In this document: in pieces, positions 1 through 9,616 of the stretch
How the letters are laid out: each line of letters starts with the position of its first letter
How positions within the stretch are numbered: the first letter of the stretch is position 1
Source: Pollutimonas sp963712655
GTDB taxonomy: Bacteria > Pseudomonadota > Gammaproteobacteria > Burkholderiales > Burkholderiaceae_B
NCBI GenBank assembly: GCA_963712655.1
Contig: CAVQIT010000008.1
Location: 1,612,001-1,676,000 of the forward strand
DNA: 64,000 bases
Direction: 5' to 3'
Notes under the pieces: model-generated
What the model was told of the DNA's origin: nothing
Seen by the model: only the letters and a program-made list of their open reading frames with translations
Database searches by the model: none
Made by a program: the position numbers and the translations under genes

Positions 1-178
1 GATCGGTCCTTCTTATATATCGAACGGGAACGTTTTTATATTCCTATTGATGATGCGTGAACATAACTAATAAAAATTTGACGGATACCGGGTACATAAG
101 TAGCCTGTTCTGACGCTCCAGGTTGCATGTCGACTCTCAGATCATGCCTCGAGATGTATAAACTAAGGAACACTCCAC

Positions 179-973
179 ATGAATAACCATTCGAACCATG
201 TTCTTGAAAGACTGGCGGCGAAACAATCCGCCATCGGCGCAAAAGTCGATCTCCCGAGTCCGGACATAGTAGAAATTATCGGACGAGCGGGCTATGACTT
301 TACGTGGATCGACTGTGAGCATGGCGCGTTCGATCTGGAAATGGTCGTACATATGATGCGGGCGGCGGACGCGACCGGTACAACGCCCATTGTGCGGGTG
401 CCGTCCCAAGACGCCACGGGCATCATGCGTGTCCTGGACGCTGGGGCTATGGGAGTCATTATCCCCAATGTCACAACGGCTCATCAGGCCCGGACCGTCA
501 CTCTAGCCGCTAAATACCAGACTCCAGAACTGCCCGGCCACCGCGGCGCCTGTCCGAGGATTCGTGCAGCTGGACATCAGGTAGACGATTGGCGGCAATT
601 TGCGAAATGGTCGAATGAAAACACTATGGTTTGGCTTCTTGTCGAGTCCTTGCTTGGAGCGGACAACGTCATCGAGATCGCAAGAGTCCCGGGGGTCGAC
701 GCAATCATGCTGGGCCCTTTTGATCTTTCCGTATCGATGGGCTATCCGGGAGATGTCGAGCACCCGGCGGTTGTGAGCAAGCTCGAGGAGATTACCGAGA
801 AGGTGCTGGCTCAAGGAATAGATGTGGTCGCCGTGCTGTTATCCCAGGAAGACGAAGCCTTGATCCAGGAAAAGCGGCACTGGGAAAAGCGCGGCTGCCG
901 AATTTTTAATGTGATTAGCGATCGGCGTCAGTTGGCCACCGGTTTTCGCAAGACCATTGCCCTGAGCCGTTGA
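179..973 (+). CDS. HpcH/HpaI family aldolase
   Basis: A 264-residue class II (metal-dependent) pyruvate aldolase of the HpcH/HpaI family, which cleaves or forms 4-hydroxy-2-oxo acids in the cytoplasm. The residues expected at the HpaI active site are present: His48 in DCEHG, Arg73 in VRVPS, Glu156 in WLLVES and Asp182 in GPFDLS. The length matches the family (about 250-265). The start follows an AAGGAAC ribosome-binding stretch. A LysR gene and a Bug receptor gene lie next to it, so it probably serves catabolism of an imported organic acid. The exact substrate cannot be read from the sequence. Confidence 0.93.
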   Translation: MNNHSNHVLERLAAKQSAIGAKVDLPSPDIVEIIGRAGYDFTWIDCEHGAFDLEMVVHMMRAADATGTTPIVRVPSQDATGIMRVLDAGAMGVIIPNVTTAHQARTVTLAAKYQTPELPGHRGACPRIRAAGHQVDDWRQFAKWSNENTMVWLLVESLLGADNVIEIARVPGVDAIMLGPFDLSVSMGYPGDVEHPAVVSKLEEITEKVLAQGIDVVAVLLSQEDEALIQEKRHWEKRGCRIFNVISDRRQLATGFRKTIALSR

Positions 974-1015
974 CAAACGGAAGCCGGTACACCGGCCTTC
1001 GACGCATGCCGTGGC

Positions 1016-1894
1016 TTAAAACTTCTGACAGATGTCACGCACGCTCTGTGTGACGAGCGATACCGTTTGGTTTGAGGGATTATCCACATACGATGCAAAG
1101 AAATCGATCGGCGGCAGCAGTGCTTCAACATTCAGAACTCGTAGTCTATCGGCATATTCTATGCCGATAGCAACACCGGGAATGGCGCATACTCCTACTC
1201 CACTTGAGACCAAATGCATCATTGCGGCGAGAGAATTGCTTCGGCTTAGCCGGCTTGGCGCAGTACCGCAGTTTTTGAAGTAGTCGATGACGAAGTTGTG
1301 CAGGCGGGTGCCCGGAGAGTAGGTGACGATACGATGCCGGGCAAGTTCTTCTACCGTAATGGGATTGCTCTCAAAACGGATATGAGGGCTTGCGACCCAG
1401 TCAAAAGTTGTGCGATAAAGAAAATCGCTGATGATATCCGGTTCGGAAATATGTTCAGTACAAATAAGAAGATCAATTTCGTGATTGCGGAACCGAGGTT
1501 TAAGCGTTGCATAGGTGTCCACATGAAAATCGATATCGAGATTTACGTACCGCGCACTGAGTTGCTCGATGAGAGTGGACAGCCAGGTTTGCGCTATGGT
1601 GTTGGTTACGCCAAGACGGATAGTCCCTGATATGTCGGCAGTTCCCTTGGCATGATGCTTCAAAGCCTGCATCGACTCGACGATTCGCCCTATATCACCC
1701 AGCATGGCGTGCCCTTGGTCGGTTAGCCTTGCCTTCCGCCCCGAGCGATCAAAAATGAGAGACCCGATCTCGCGTTCCAATGCTTGAATTCGGCCCGAAA
1801 TATTTGGTTGTGTTGTATTGAGCAGTTGGGCTGCTGCGCTGAAGCTGCCCAGCTTATGCACCCAATACACACTTTCGATTTGCCTTAATTCCAT
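1016..1894 (-). CDS. LysR family transcriptional regulator
   Basis: A 292-residue LysR-type regulator. The N-terminal winged helix-turn-helix covers about residues 1-60 (motif LGSFSAAAQLLNTTQPNIS), followed by the usual periplasmic-binding-like effector domain. A strong ribosome-binding site (GAGAGGAG) lies just before the ATG. It is convergent with the aldolase and divergent from the Bug receptor gene at 2053, so the 158-bp gap 1895-2052 probably carries its operator. The effector is unknown; a hydroxy- or keto-acid is a guess from the neighbours. Confidence 0.93.
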   Translation of the reverse strand: MELRQIESVYWVHKLGSFSAAAQLLNTTQPNISGRIQALEREIGSLIFDRSGRKARLTDQGHAMLGDIGRIVESMQALKHHAKGTADISGTIRLGVTNTIAQTWLSTLIEQLSARYVNLDIDFHVDTYATLKPRFRNHEIDLLICTEHISEPDIISDFLYRTTFDWVASPHIRFESNPITVEELARHRIVTYSPGTRLHNFVIDYFKNCGTAPSRLSRSNSLAAMMHLVSSGVGVCAIPGVAIGIEYADRLRVLNVEALLPPIDFFASYVDNPSNQTVSLVTQSVRDICQKF

Positions 1895-2052
1895 GTGCTC
1901 CTCTCATTTCGGCGCCTGCTGACAGGCATATGAATTCAGTCGCATTCGGCCTATCAGTTGTAGCGATAGATAATCATGCCTGATAACGATTTGACCCCCA
2001 TATGTTGCGCTTGTATCTTTAATTCACCGTAACGAAAAACAACGGAGACATA

Positions 2053-3033
2053 ATGTTAAAGCAAATACTTGCCAACGTCCTGTACGTTTCCATATTAATA
2101 AGCGGCCCATGTTTGGCCAAATATCCTGAAAAACCTATTCAGGTTATTGTTCCAGCCGGAGCAGGTGGCGGATCCGATATGCTGGCGCGCCTGCTTGCGG
2201 AAAAAATGTTTGTGAAGCTTGGCCAACCGGTTATTGTCGAAAATCGACCAGGGGCCAGCGGAACCATCGGTAGCCGCCAGCTGGCAGTATCGAAGCCTGA
2301 TGGATACACTATTCTTGTTGCTTCGAATCAGCATTCATCTTCAACGGTTTTAATGGACCTGCCTTACGACGGCGCGAAAGACATTATTCCTATCGTCGGT
2401 ATAGCGTCGATGCCGATGATTCTCGAAGTCAACGCAAAAAGCTCTTTAAATTCTATTGCCGATTTGATAGCTTTGGCTAAGGAAAAACCTGGCAGCGCCA
2501 CTTTCGCGTCGGCAGGAATAGGTAACACTAGCCAACTGGGTGGAGAAGAGCTGAGCGCCAGAAGCGCAACGCAGATGCTCCATATTCCTTATAAGGGCGC
2601 TGGCCCCGCGACTGCGGATTTGCTTGGCAATCACGTGACATTCGCCTTCAACAATCCATTCTCGACACTCAGTCTCATACGAGACGGTCAACTGAAAGCC
2701 TTGGCGGTTAGCAGCCTCGATCGTATGAACGTGTTGCCTGATGTGCCTACCGTGGCCGAGTCGGGGTATCCAGGCTTCGAGGTGACAGCTTGGTTTGGTG
2801 TATTGGCTCCTGCGGGGACGCCTACCGACATAGTAAACAAGCTCAATGCGGTGTTGAACGAAATAATGGAGTTGCCGGACGTCAAAAAACGGTTTGGCGA
2901 AATGGGTATCGAAACAATAGGTGGGCCGCCCGAAAAATTCGGAAAAATGATCAAAAATGAGATGGCCATGTGGAAGCGCCTTGTGCAAGACGGCCGCATC
3001 CAGCGGATAGGTGGCAAAGTCGCTGGTGGCTAG
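2053..3033 (+). CDS. Bug/TctC family periplasmic receptor
   Basis: A 326-residue tripartite-tricarboxylate-transporter type substrate-binding protein (Bug family). It has a Sec signal peptide of about 22 residues ending ...GPCLA, then the typical mature start YPEKPIQVIVPAGAGGGSD and the downstream motifs ENRPGASGTIG and PYKGAGPA. Such proteins bind carboxylates or amides in the periplasm. No tctA or tctB is adjacent, so this is an orphan receptor that would need membrane partners encoded elsewhere. The ribosome-binding site GGAGA precedes the ATG. Confidence 0.94.
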   Translation: MLKQILANVLYVSILISGPCLAKYPEKPIQVIVPAGAGGGSDMLARLLAEKMFVKLGQPVIVENRPGASGTIGSRQLAVSKPDGYTILVASNQHSSSTVLMDLPYDGAKDIIPIVGIASMPMILEVNAKSSLNSIADLIALAKEKPGSATFASAGIGNTSQLGGEELSARSATQMLHIPYKGAGPATADLLGNHVTFAFNNPFSTLSLIRDGQLKALAVSSLDRMNVLPDVPTVAESGYPGFEVTAWFGVLAPAGTPTDIVNKLNAVLNEIMELPDVKKRFGEMGIETIGGPPEKFGKMIKNEMAMWKRLVQDGRIQRIGGKVAGG

Positions 3034-3315
3034 GCATTCGGCTTCCGAAAGCGCCGTCAGGCGCTTGGCGGGATTGGCCGCGCTGGCGGCGCATCAATGG
3101 GTTCTTCCCCCAATACCTGGCGGGATTCCCAATTTCGGTGATCTGGCGCCGGGCGAGCAGTTCCGATCCCGTGCCGTCAAGGTTCCGCGAGGCGCTGATC
3201 CTTGCCGGCCGTTGCAAGCGCAAAACGAATCATGTCGCCCGATCTTTCTTCGGGCGGCGTGGTCATCCAGCCCACGCCAGCGTAGTAATCCTTTTGTGCG
3301 CGAATGCCTTGAAGT

Positions 3316-4476
3316 TCAATCGCAAACAATATAACTGGGTGTCAGGCCACTAAGCACCTCGGCCTTGTCGTCTCTGATCACGATGGTATGGCCTATGGAC
3401 ATGGCCAGGTTTTCCGGCGTATTAATCAGGATGGCATGTAGAAAAAAGACCATGCCTGGGATGGCGAGTGTCGGGTTCTCGGCATACAACAAGGGCGGAA
3501 CATCCATCCAGGAAGGGCGGTACGTGGCGCCCAGCGAATAGCCGCAGGCCGACATGCGGGAAGCGGCAAAGCCGTGCTTGTCGAAGACCCGGCGGTGGGC
3601 GCGGTCGATATCGCCTATAGGACGTCCGGCTACCGCGGCCGCGGTCATTTGCGCCAGTGCTTCTTCGGTTACATCGAACATTTCGCGCTGGCGGTCATTG
3701 GGCTTGCCAACGGCCACAGTCCGCATTAGGCAGGCGCAATAATGCCGGTAGCTCGACGCAAATTCCAGAGTCAGTTGATCGACAGTGTCCAGATGGCGAA
3801 AGCCGGTGGTCGATCGCACCAATAACGCTCGATCGCCGGAACCCAGCACCGGGCCGCCGGGAGGGGGATCTCCGCCACCTTGAAACAGCACGGCCGAGCC
3901 GGCGGCGGCAATATCGCCTTCGAATACTCCAGGACCAGCGGTATCCAGCATGGCTTGAAGCGATTGGTCGGCCAATTCGGCCGCCCGCCGCACGTAGGTT
4001 AATTCGGAGTCGGACTTTATCATGCGCAGTGTGCGTACCAGATGCGAGGCGTCGTGAAGCTGGCACCAGTCTTGCAGGCGCACGCGCACACGCTCGTGGT
4101 TTTTGCCGGTCAGTCCAAAATTGTCGAGCTCGATGCCTATCCGCTTTCCGGCAAGTTTTTGCTCTTCCAGGATAGCTTTCAAGTCGAGGCTGGGATCGGC
4201 GCCTTCGTTGTCGTACCAGATACGGATATCGTCCACAATCGACGTGCGCTGCGCCTGGACCAGGTCGGGGCGGCGGGTAAGGAGTATTGGCGGCAGATCG
4301 TCGGCAACCAATACTATGCACTGGAAAAACACATAACCGGCGGTATCGAAACCCGTCAGGTAATAGTGGCTTTCCGGGGCGAAAAGCAAAAGAGCGTCCA
4401 ATTTTTCCTGGTGCATCGCCAGGCGGGCGGCGTTGATTCGCGCTTTAAATTCTTCACGCGGAAAGTGAATAGCCAT
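3316..4476 (-). CDS. M24 family creatinase/ectoine-hydrolase-like protein
   Basis: A 386-residue protein with the two-domain creatinase/prolidase fold: a creatinase N-terminal domain (about 1-140) and an M24 'pita-bread' domain (about 150-380). The five metal ligands of aminopeptidase-type M24 enzymes are not in place: the usual D...D region reads LEFASSYRHYCACLMRT, and the late E-P and E-D elements read FLHAIL and GHTIV. This resembles the metal-free creatinase/DoeA branch, so a C-N hydrolase acting on a small compatible-solute-like compound is more likely than a dipeptidase. It is the last gene of the ABC transporter operon, which probably imports its substrate. Confidence 0.85.
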   Translation of the reverse strand: MAIHFPREEFKARINAARLAMHQEKLDALLLFAPESHYYLTGFDTAGYVFFQCIVLVADDLPPILLTRRPDLVQAQRTSIVDDIRIWYDNEGADPSLDLKAILEEQKLAGKRIGIELDNFGLTGKNHERVRVRLQDWCQLHDASHLVRTLRMIKSDSELTYVRRAAELADQSLQAMLDTAGPGVFEGDIAAAGSAVLFQGGGDPPPGGPVLGSGDRALLVRSTTGFRHLDTVDQLTLEFASSYRHYCACLMRTVAVGKPNDRQREMFDVTEEALAQMTAAAVAGRPIGDIDRAHRRVFDKHGFAASRMSACGYSLGATYRPSWMDVPPLLYAENPTLAIPGMVFFLHAILINTPENLAMSIGHTIVIRDDKAEVLSGLTPSYIVCD

Positions 4477-4540
4477 TGTGATGACTCCTGATGGGTAAGG
4501 GAAATGTCGGGGGTATGCCGCCCAATAAGATGATCGCGAG

Positions 4541-5353
4541 TTATCCGCGGTCCTTGCGCAGCAGGCGGATTCCGCCCAACAATGTTATTGAGATGATGAT
4601 CAATAGACTGGAAATGGCTGCTATGGTCGGATCCACTTCATCGCGCAGGCTGGTGAACATGCGGCGCGTCAAGGTTGCGTTTTCGCCGCCCGAGATGAAC
4701 AGGGCGACAACCACCTCGTCCAATGAAGTAATAAATGACAGAACCGCGCCGGACAATACCGCTAACCGGATTTGCGGCAAGGTGATTGTCATGAAAGCCT
4801 TGAGCCGGGAGGCTCCCAGGCTGCGGGCGCCAAGCTCCTGGTCGAAGTCAAAATGCTTAAGGGACGAGCCGACGGTAATAAACACCAAGGGGATGGCAAG
4901 ACAGGTATGCGCCAGAATAAGGCCTGTAATGGTATTGTTCAGGCCGAGCCTGGCATACAGCAAAAAGGTGCTCACGCTGATGAGGATAATGGGCATGGCC
5001 ATGGGCAATAGAAACAGTACCCTGACGAAACGGGCGTAAGGCGCCTTGGATACGGTCAGGCCATATGCGGCCATGGCGCCCAGTGGGGTGGCGAGAATTG
5101 TTGTGCCTATTGCCGCCTTGAAGGATATTAGTGTGGCGTCGCGCCATTCTATGCTGGTGAAATAGCCCTTGTACCAGTGTATCGACCAGGCTTCCGGTGG
5201 AAAAGTAAGGAATTTCGATTCCGAAAAGCTCATCGGAATCACGATGATGCTGGGCGCAACCAGAAATATGACAATGCATAGGCACAATATATAAAGCCAG
5301 GCAGGCTTGCGCTTGTTTGCATCGCTGCGGATGGTTTGGTTATCTGTGCCCAT
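4541..5353 (-). CDS. ABC transporter permease (PotC-like)
   Basis: A 270-residue inner-membrane permease with six predicted hydrophobic segments. The cytoplasmic EAA-type loop reads ELGARSLGASRLKAFMTITLPQIR. It resembles PotC of the spermidine/putrescine class of importers. It lies 4 bp from the second permease gene and 64 bp from the M24 gene, within one minus-strand operon. The cognate substrate is unknown. Confidence 0.92.
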   Translation of the reverse strand: MGTDNQTIRSDANKRKPAWLYILCLCIVIFLVAPSIIVIPMSFSESKFLTFPPEAWSIHWYKGYFTSIEWRDATLISFKAAIGTTILATPLGAMAAYGLTVSKAPYARFVRVLFLLPMAMPIILISVSTFLLYARLGLNNTITGLILAHTCLAIPLVFITVGSSLKHFDFDQELGARSLGASRLKAFMTITLPQIRLAVLSGAVLSFITSLDEVVVALFISGGENATLTRRMFTSLRDEVDPTIAAISSLLIIISITLLGGIRLLRKDRG

Positions 5354-5357
5354 GGTT

Positions 5358-6242
5358 TTATCTTTCCAGCGCGCGATCGATGCCCAGAACTCGGGTCGCC
5401 AACCAAATCACGCCTAGTGTTACCAGAATCAGAACGACCCCCAGGGCGCTGGCTGCTCCCCAGTTCGCATAAAGGGAAATATTGCGTTCGATTTGCATGG
5501 ACCACACCATGACACGCCCTCCGCCAAGAACGGCTGGTGTAACGTAAAAGCCCAGGGATAAGACAAATACCAGCACGCTTCCGGCCAGCAGGCCGGGCAG
5601 AGACAGTGGCAGATATATCTGCCGGAAGGCTTGCGCCGGCGTGGCGCCCAGCCCCGCCGCGGCGCTCGTGTAATCGTGGCTGATGGTTTTCATTGCCGAA
5701 TACAGGGGCAGAATCATGAACGGCAGCATGATGTGCATCATGCCGATAGCCGTACCCGTAAAGTTATGCACCAGCTTTAGCGGCTCATCGATTATGCCCA
5801 GGTCCGTCAGCCAGGTATTGATCAGCCCGCGGCGCTGCAAAAGAATAAGCCAGGCATACGTTCTTACCAGCAGCGATGTCCAGAATGGCAGGAGCACGCA
5901 CAGGGTAAGCAAGGCGGTCCAGCGTGAAGACACATGGGCCATCAAGTAGGCCAGGGGATAACCCAGAACAATACACAAACCCGTCACCAGAAAGGCGAGC
6001 TCAAACGTGGTTTTGAAACTGAGCAAGAATGAACCATGCAGCAGTCGCTGGTAATTTTCCAGGGTCAGGCCTGAAGGACCATCGAACGACAAGGCGGACA
6101 GCCAGGCCATCGGCGCAAAGACGACAATACCCAGCAATAACAGTGCGGGCCCGGACAGCAGGAACAGCCCCAGGGATTCACGTTGATGTGCGCGCTTGAA
6201 TGCCTGCGCGTTCTTGACGGGCGGCACAGTCGGGTCAGGCAC
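5358..6242 (-). CDS. ABC transporter permease (PotB-like)
   Basis: A 294-residue permease with about six transmembrane segments and an EAA loop (SAAAGLGATPAQAFRQIYLP), matching PotB-type subunits. It has a longer hydrophilic N-terminus than its partner. The start overlaps the end of the ATPase gene by 8 bp, which indicates translational coupling. It should pair with the PotC-like permease to form the transmembrane channel of the importer. Confidence 0.92.
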   Translation of the reverse strand: MPDPTVPPVKNAQAFKRAHQRESLGLFLLSGPALLLLGIVVFAPMAWLSALSFDGPSGLTLENYQRLLHGSFLLSFKTTFELAFLVTGLCIVLGYPLAYLMAHVSSRWTALLTLCVLLPFWTSLLVRTYAWLILLQRRGLINTWLTDLGIIDEPLKLVHNFTGTAIGMMHIMLPFMILPLYSAMKTISHDYTSAAAGLGATPAQAFRQIYLPLSLPGLLAGSVLVFVLSLGFYVTPAVLGGGRVMVWSMQIERNISLYANWGAASALGVVLILVTLGVIWLATRVLGIDRALER

Positions 6243-7347
6243 GCGGGCTTTCCTCGGCGACGATAATCGTGTCTTGCGGATGCAGGCCCAGCACCACCGG
6301 CTTGCCGATTGAAATTTCCCTGCCCCGGATTTGAGCCGCCATGAGACGCAGGGAAATTTCGCCCCCGGCGTCCAGCCTGATAAAAAACCTTGAACTGTCG
6401 CCTTGATAAAGGATATCGGTGACCACTCCCGCCAGCCGATTCATGGGTGTGGCATCTTGGCCGGCATCATTGAGCAGGGTCAGCATTTCCGGTCGCACAA
6501 CCAGCACGGCCGGTACGTTGCGGGCCTGAGTAGGCGATGGCGAGTCCGTCAAAAGCAGGGGTGTTTGACCCAGTGAATAGCCTTCCGGCGTAGCATGAAC
6601 AGGCAGGAAATGCGATTCGCCGATAAAGTCGGCAATAAACCGGGTAGAGGGGCGTTCATATATTTCATGGGGGCCTGCGACTTGTGCGATACGCCCCTTG
6701 TCAAGTACGGCGATCCGGTCGGACAGCGTCAGGGCTTCGCGTTGATCATGCGTTACATATACGGTCGTTACGGCCAGCCGGTCATGCAGGCGGCGTATTT
6801 CGATTTGCATCTGCTCCCTGAGTTTTTTGTCCAGCGCCGACAGCGGTTCGTCCATTAACAGGACCGAAGGCTCGAACACGATCGCGCGGGCCAGGGCGAC
6901 TCGCTGTCGCTGCCCTCCGGAAAGCTGGCTGATCCGCCTTTGCGCCAGGCCCTGGAGCTGCACGAGCTCAAGAGCATGATCGACGCGTTCGCGGATCTCC
7001 GCCCGGCCGAGCTTGCGCAATTTAAGGGGGTAGCCGATGTTTTCACCGACTGTCATATGCGGGAAAAGGGCATAGCTTTGAAACACCATGCCGATTCCCC
7101 GTTTATGCGGCGGATCGAGCACCACGCTGTGGCCGTCGAAAGCGATATCTCCGCTATCGGGCCGTACAAATCCCGCGATGGCCATAAGCAGCGTTGTCTT
7201 GCCGGAGCCCGAGGGCCCAAGCAAAGTCAGGAACTCGCCACTGTCAATCTGCAGGCAGATATCATCAAGTACAGCGGCGCCCCCGTAGGCTTTCTTCAGA
7301 TTCTCGACGGAAATTGGCAAGGAGCGAGACTTGATTGGACTGGACAC
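6235..7347 (-). CDS. ABC transporter ATP-binding protein (PotA-like)
   Basis: A 370-residue ATPase. Walker A is GPSGSGKT at about residues 44-51, the signature is LSGGQRQRVALARA and Walker B is VLLMDEPLSALD, followed by a C-terminal TOBE domain. This is the PotA/MalK layout for importers. It sits between the solute-binding protein gene (8 bp away) and the permeases. It energises uptake of the ligand bound by the 7356-8384 product. Confidence 0.95.
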   Translation of the reverse strand: MSSPIKSRSLPISVENLKKAYGGAAVLDDICLQIDSGEFLTLLGPSGSGKTTLLMAIAGFVRPDSGDIAFDGHSVVLDPPHKRGIGMVFQSYALFPHMTVGENIGYPLKLRKLGRAEIRERVDHALELVQLQGLAQRRISQLSGGQRQRVALARAIVFEPSVLLMDEPLSALDKKLREQMQIEIRRLHDRLAVTTVYVTHDQREALTLSDRIAVLDKGRIAQVAGPHEIYERPSTRFIADFIGESHFLPVHATPEGYSLGQTPLLLTDSPSPTQARNVPAVLVVRPEMLTLLNDAGQDATPMNRLAGVVTDILYQGDSSRFFIRLDAGGEISLRLMAAQIRGREISIGKPVVLGLHPQDTIIVAEESPRA

Positions 7348-7355
7348 GGTTCAGC

Positions 7356-8384
7356 CTACTGTTGCAGCATTTGGTCAAATCGCAGAGAGAGAGCGTCGTA
7401 GTTCTTGGACCACCATTTAGGATCGAGAATGACCGAGTTTTTAAGATTCTGAGGGGAATTAGGCAGCCTCGCCTCGATCTGCTTGCTGATGATTCCAGTG
7501 TCGTATGCTTTCAGATTGGCCGGTGCATAATTGATCAGAGTACTTAGACGGGCTTGTGGCTCGGGCTTGATCATTGCGGCCAGCGCTTTCATCGCGGCGT
7601 CTTTGTTCTTGGCCCCCTTGGGAATAGCCAGGCAGTCAAACAGCACGATTTGCTGGTTCCACGACAGGTCGAAGCGCTTGTCGTCTTTCATCAAGTCCTG
7701 GATACGGCCGTTCCAGATGCCGATGATATCGACTTCATTGTTCTTCATCAGTTGTACTGACTCGGAGCCTGACGCCCACCATGAGCTGATGTGAGGTTTA
7801 AGTTCCGCCAATTTTTTGAAGGCTCTATCAACATCGATAGGGTAGATGTCTTTGGGCTGGACGCCATCGGCGAGCAATGCGGCTTCAAGATTGTAGATTG
7901 GGCTGCGGCGCAGCGACCTTTGACCAGGGATGTCTTTGACATTCCAGAAGTCCGCCCAGGATTGCGGTTTCTTGCCTTTGACTATTTCATTGTTCCAGGC
8001 AATCACCACCCCGTACACCACATCGGCTACCCAATACTCGGATTTCATGCTGTCGGGAATGCCGGAGGTGTCGACGATGGCCGGATCCAGTTTCTCGAGC
8101 AAGCCTTCTTGTTCCATGATGGGACACGATTGGTTTCCCTGCTGGACGATGTCCCATGCTGGACGGCCCGAAGCCACCTGGGTGCGCACATCGGCAATAC
8201 CGGAAGTCGTGTCTTCCTTGATGGTGATGCCCTGCGCTTTCTCGATGGGCGTGAACCACGCCTGACGCTGCGCTTTTTGAAATTCGCCGCCCCACGAGGC
8301 GATGGTAATAACATCGGCCGCCTGCGCGGCAGACGTTGTCAAGAGCGCAATGGCCGCCCCCAATGCAATTTTTTTCATGCTCAT
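7356..8384 (-). CDS. ABC transporter periplasmic substrate-binding protein (PotD-like)
   Basis: A 342-residue extracellular solute-binding protein of the PotD/polyamine-opine class. The signal peptide (KKIALGAAIALLTTSAAQA) ends at AQA, and the mature protein starts with ADVITIASWGGEFQKAQ. I chose the ATG at 8384 because an AAAGGGG ribosome-binding site lies 8-10 bases upstream and the signal peptide begins right after it; a longer reading frame to 8435 has no signal-like start. It is the first gene of the five-gene operon and is probably controlled by the divergent LysR gene. Confidence 0.93.
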   Translation of the reverse strand: MSMKKIALGAAIALLTTSAAQAADVITIASWGGEFQKAQRQAWFTPIEKAQGITIKEDTTSGIADVRTQVASGRPAWDIVQQGNQSCPIMEQEGLLEKLDPAIVDTSGIPDSMKSEYWVADVVYGVVIAWNNEIVKGKKPQSWADFWNVKDIPGQRSLRRSPIYNLEAALLADGVQPKDIYPIDVDRAFKKLAELKPHISSWWASGSESVQLMKNNEVDIIGIWNGRIQDLMKDDKRFDLSWNQQIVLFDCLAIPKGAKNKDAAMKALAAMIKPEPQARLSTLINYAPANLKAYDTGIISKQIEARLPNSPQNLKNSVILDPKWWSKNYDALSLRFDQMLQQ

Positions 8385-8520
8385 ATATGCCTGCCCCTTT
8401 GGATTTGAAATGCGGTTACCAATCTTGTTGATCAATAAGAAAAATTATTTCATCTATTGTTTTAGGTTTTTATTCTTAGTCTATTGTAAATAAATAAATA
8501 AAACATACAAGTTAAAATAA

Positions 8521-8547
8521 TTAACATGAATTAAATTCAATTGTTAA
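8521..8547. promoter_or_regulatory. nested inverted repeat in AT-rich divergent promoter region
   Basis: The 193-bp gap between the solute-binding protein gene and the LysR gene is very AT-rich. It contains a nested inverted repeat with outer arms TTAACA/TGTTAA and inner arms TGAATT/AATTCA around one base. A LysR-type autoregulatory operator is the simplest reading; the T-N11-A style symmetry is compatible with that. Binding itself is inferred. Confidence 0.45.
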
Positions 8548-8577
8548 ATTAAACGATATAATTATTTTTCCTTTGCA

Positions 8578-9501
8578 ATGGATTCAGCCAATATAAAAAT
8601 GAAGAATATCGACGCCAATAATCCCGCCGAGACTGAGCCGCCGCTGCGTGCATTACGCGCTTTCGAAGCATTTGCGCGGCAGGGCACGGTGATGGGCGCC
8701 GCCCGCGAATTGCAAGTCACGCCATCGGCGGTGAGTCATCAATTGAGTTTGCTCGAGGCGTTTGTCCAGGCTTCCTTGACGGTGCGACGCGGCAGAGTGC
8801 TTGAATTGACCGACGAGGGGCGCGAGTATTACAGGTCGATTCACACTGCCTTTTCCGTGTTGCGCGGCGCAACCAATAGCGTCATGCAGAAGTCCGCGCC
8901 ACGACAAGTCACGCTCGCCATTATTCCGCTGGTTGCCACAGGGGCCTTGATTCCCCGCCTTGATTCGTTTTTGCAAAACAATCCGAATGTCCAGCTCAAT
9001 ATTGTCTATTCCCTTCATCGCAATTATCTGAGCGATTCCGCTGACCTCTCGATTCGTTACGGCACAGGTGAATGGCCGGGCTACAAAAGCACCAAGCTTT
9101 TATCGGGCGCTACCAAACCCGTCTGTTCGCCGGCCTTTCTGGACCGTTATGGGGCGATACATAAACCGGCCGACCTGCTTGGGGTTCCGCTGGTGCATGA
9201 CGGTGAGCGCTCTCGCTGGACCATGTGGCTCCAGAGCGCAGGGGTAAAGACGGCCGGCCAGGCGGTCGGCCCTATGTTTGAGGATGCGCAGTTGGCCATG
9301 AGCGCAGTGGCATCTGGATTGGGGGTCGGCTTGTTGCGTGAAGCCTTGATTCAAAGGGAGCTAGCGGCGGGCACGCTGGTCAAGTTGTTCGATATGCCAC
9401 TGCATATGGGCATGGATTATTATTTATGCATGCGCAATGACGATCTGCTGCCCGACGCGGTGCAAAAAATGGCTGCCTGGTTGCTTAAAACGCTGCGTTG
9501 A
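8578..9501 (+). CDS. LysR family transcriptional regulator (GcvA-like)
   Basis: A 307-residue LysR regulator with the GcvA-type N-terminus PPLRALRAFEAFARQGTVMG and helix-turn-helix around residues 25-85 (ELQVTPSAVSHQLSLLE), then an effector domain. It is divergent from the PotD-like operon and probably controls it. The ATG follows a purine-poor leader, so the start is likely but not certain; a second Met lies 7 codons in. Confidence 0.93.
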   Translation: MDSANIKMKNIDANNPAETEPPLRALRAFEAFARQGTVMGAARELQVTPSAVSHQLSLLEAFVQASLTVRRGRVLELTDEGREYYRSIHTAFSVLRGATNSVMQKSAPRQVTLAIIPLVATGALIPRLDSFLQNNPNVQLNIVYSLHRNYLSDSADLSIRYGTGEWPGYKSTKLLSGATKPVCSPAFLDRYGAIHKPADLLGVPLVHDGERSRWTMWLQSAGVKTAGQAVGPMFEDAQLAMSAVASGLGVGLLREALIQRELAAGTLVKLFDMPLHMGMDYYLCMRNDDLLPDAVQKMAAWLLKTLR

Positions 9502-9616
9502 GGCTACGAAGCCGAGGTTGGGGCCTTCGGTGGTTTCATCGCCTGGATTCTTTAGTCCTTTGATGCCCGCCGTATTTCCGCGATTATTCTTACTGAAAAA
9601 ATGCGCATGCCACCGT

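Noticed and set aside
1..178. Search for a gene or consensus promoter before the aldolase
   Set aside because: Only short unsupported frames on both strands; no clear -10/-35 pair could be defended.
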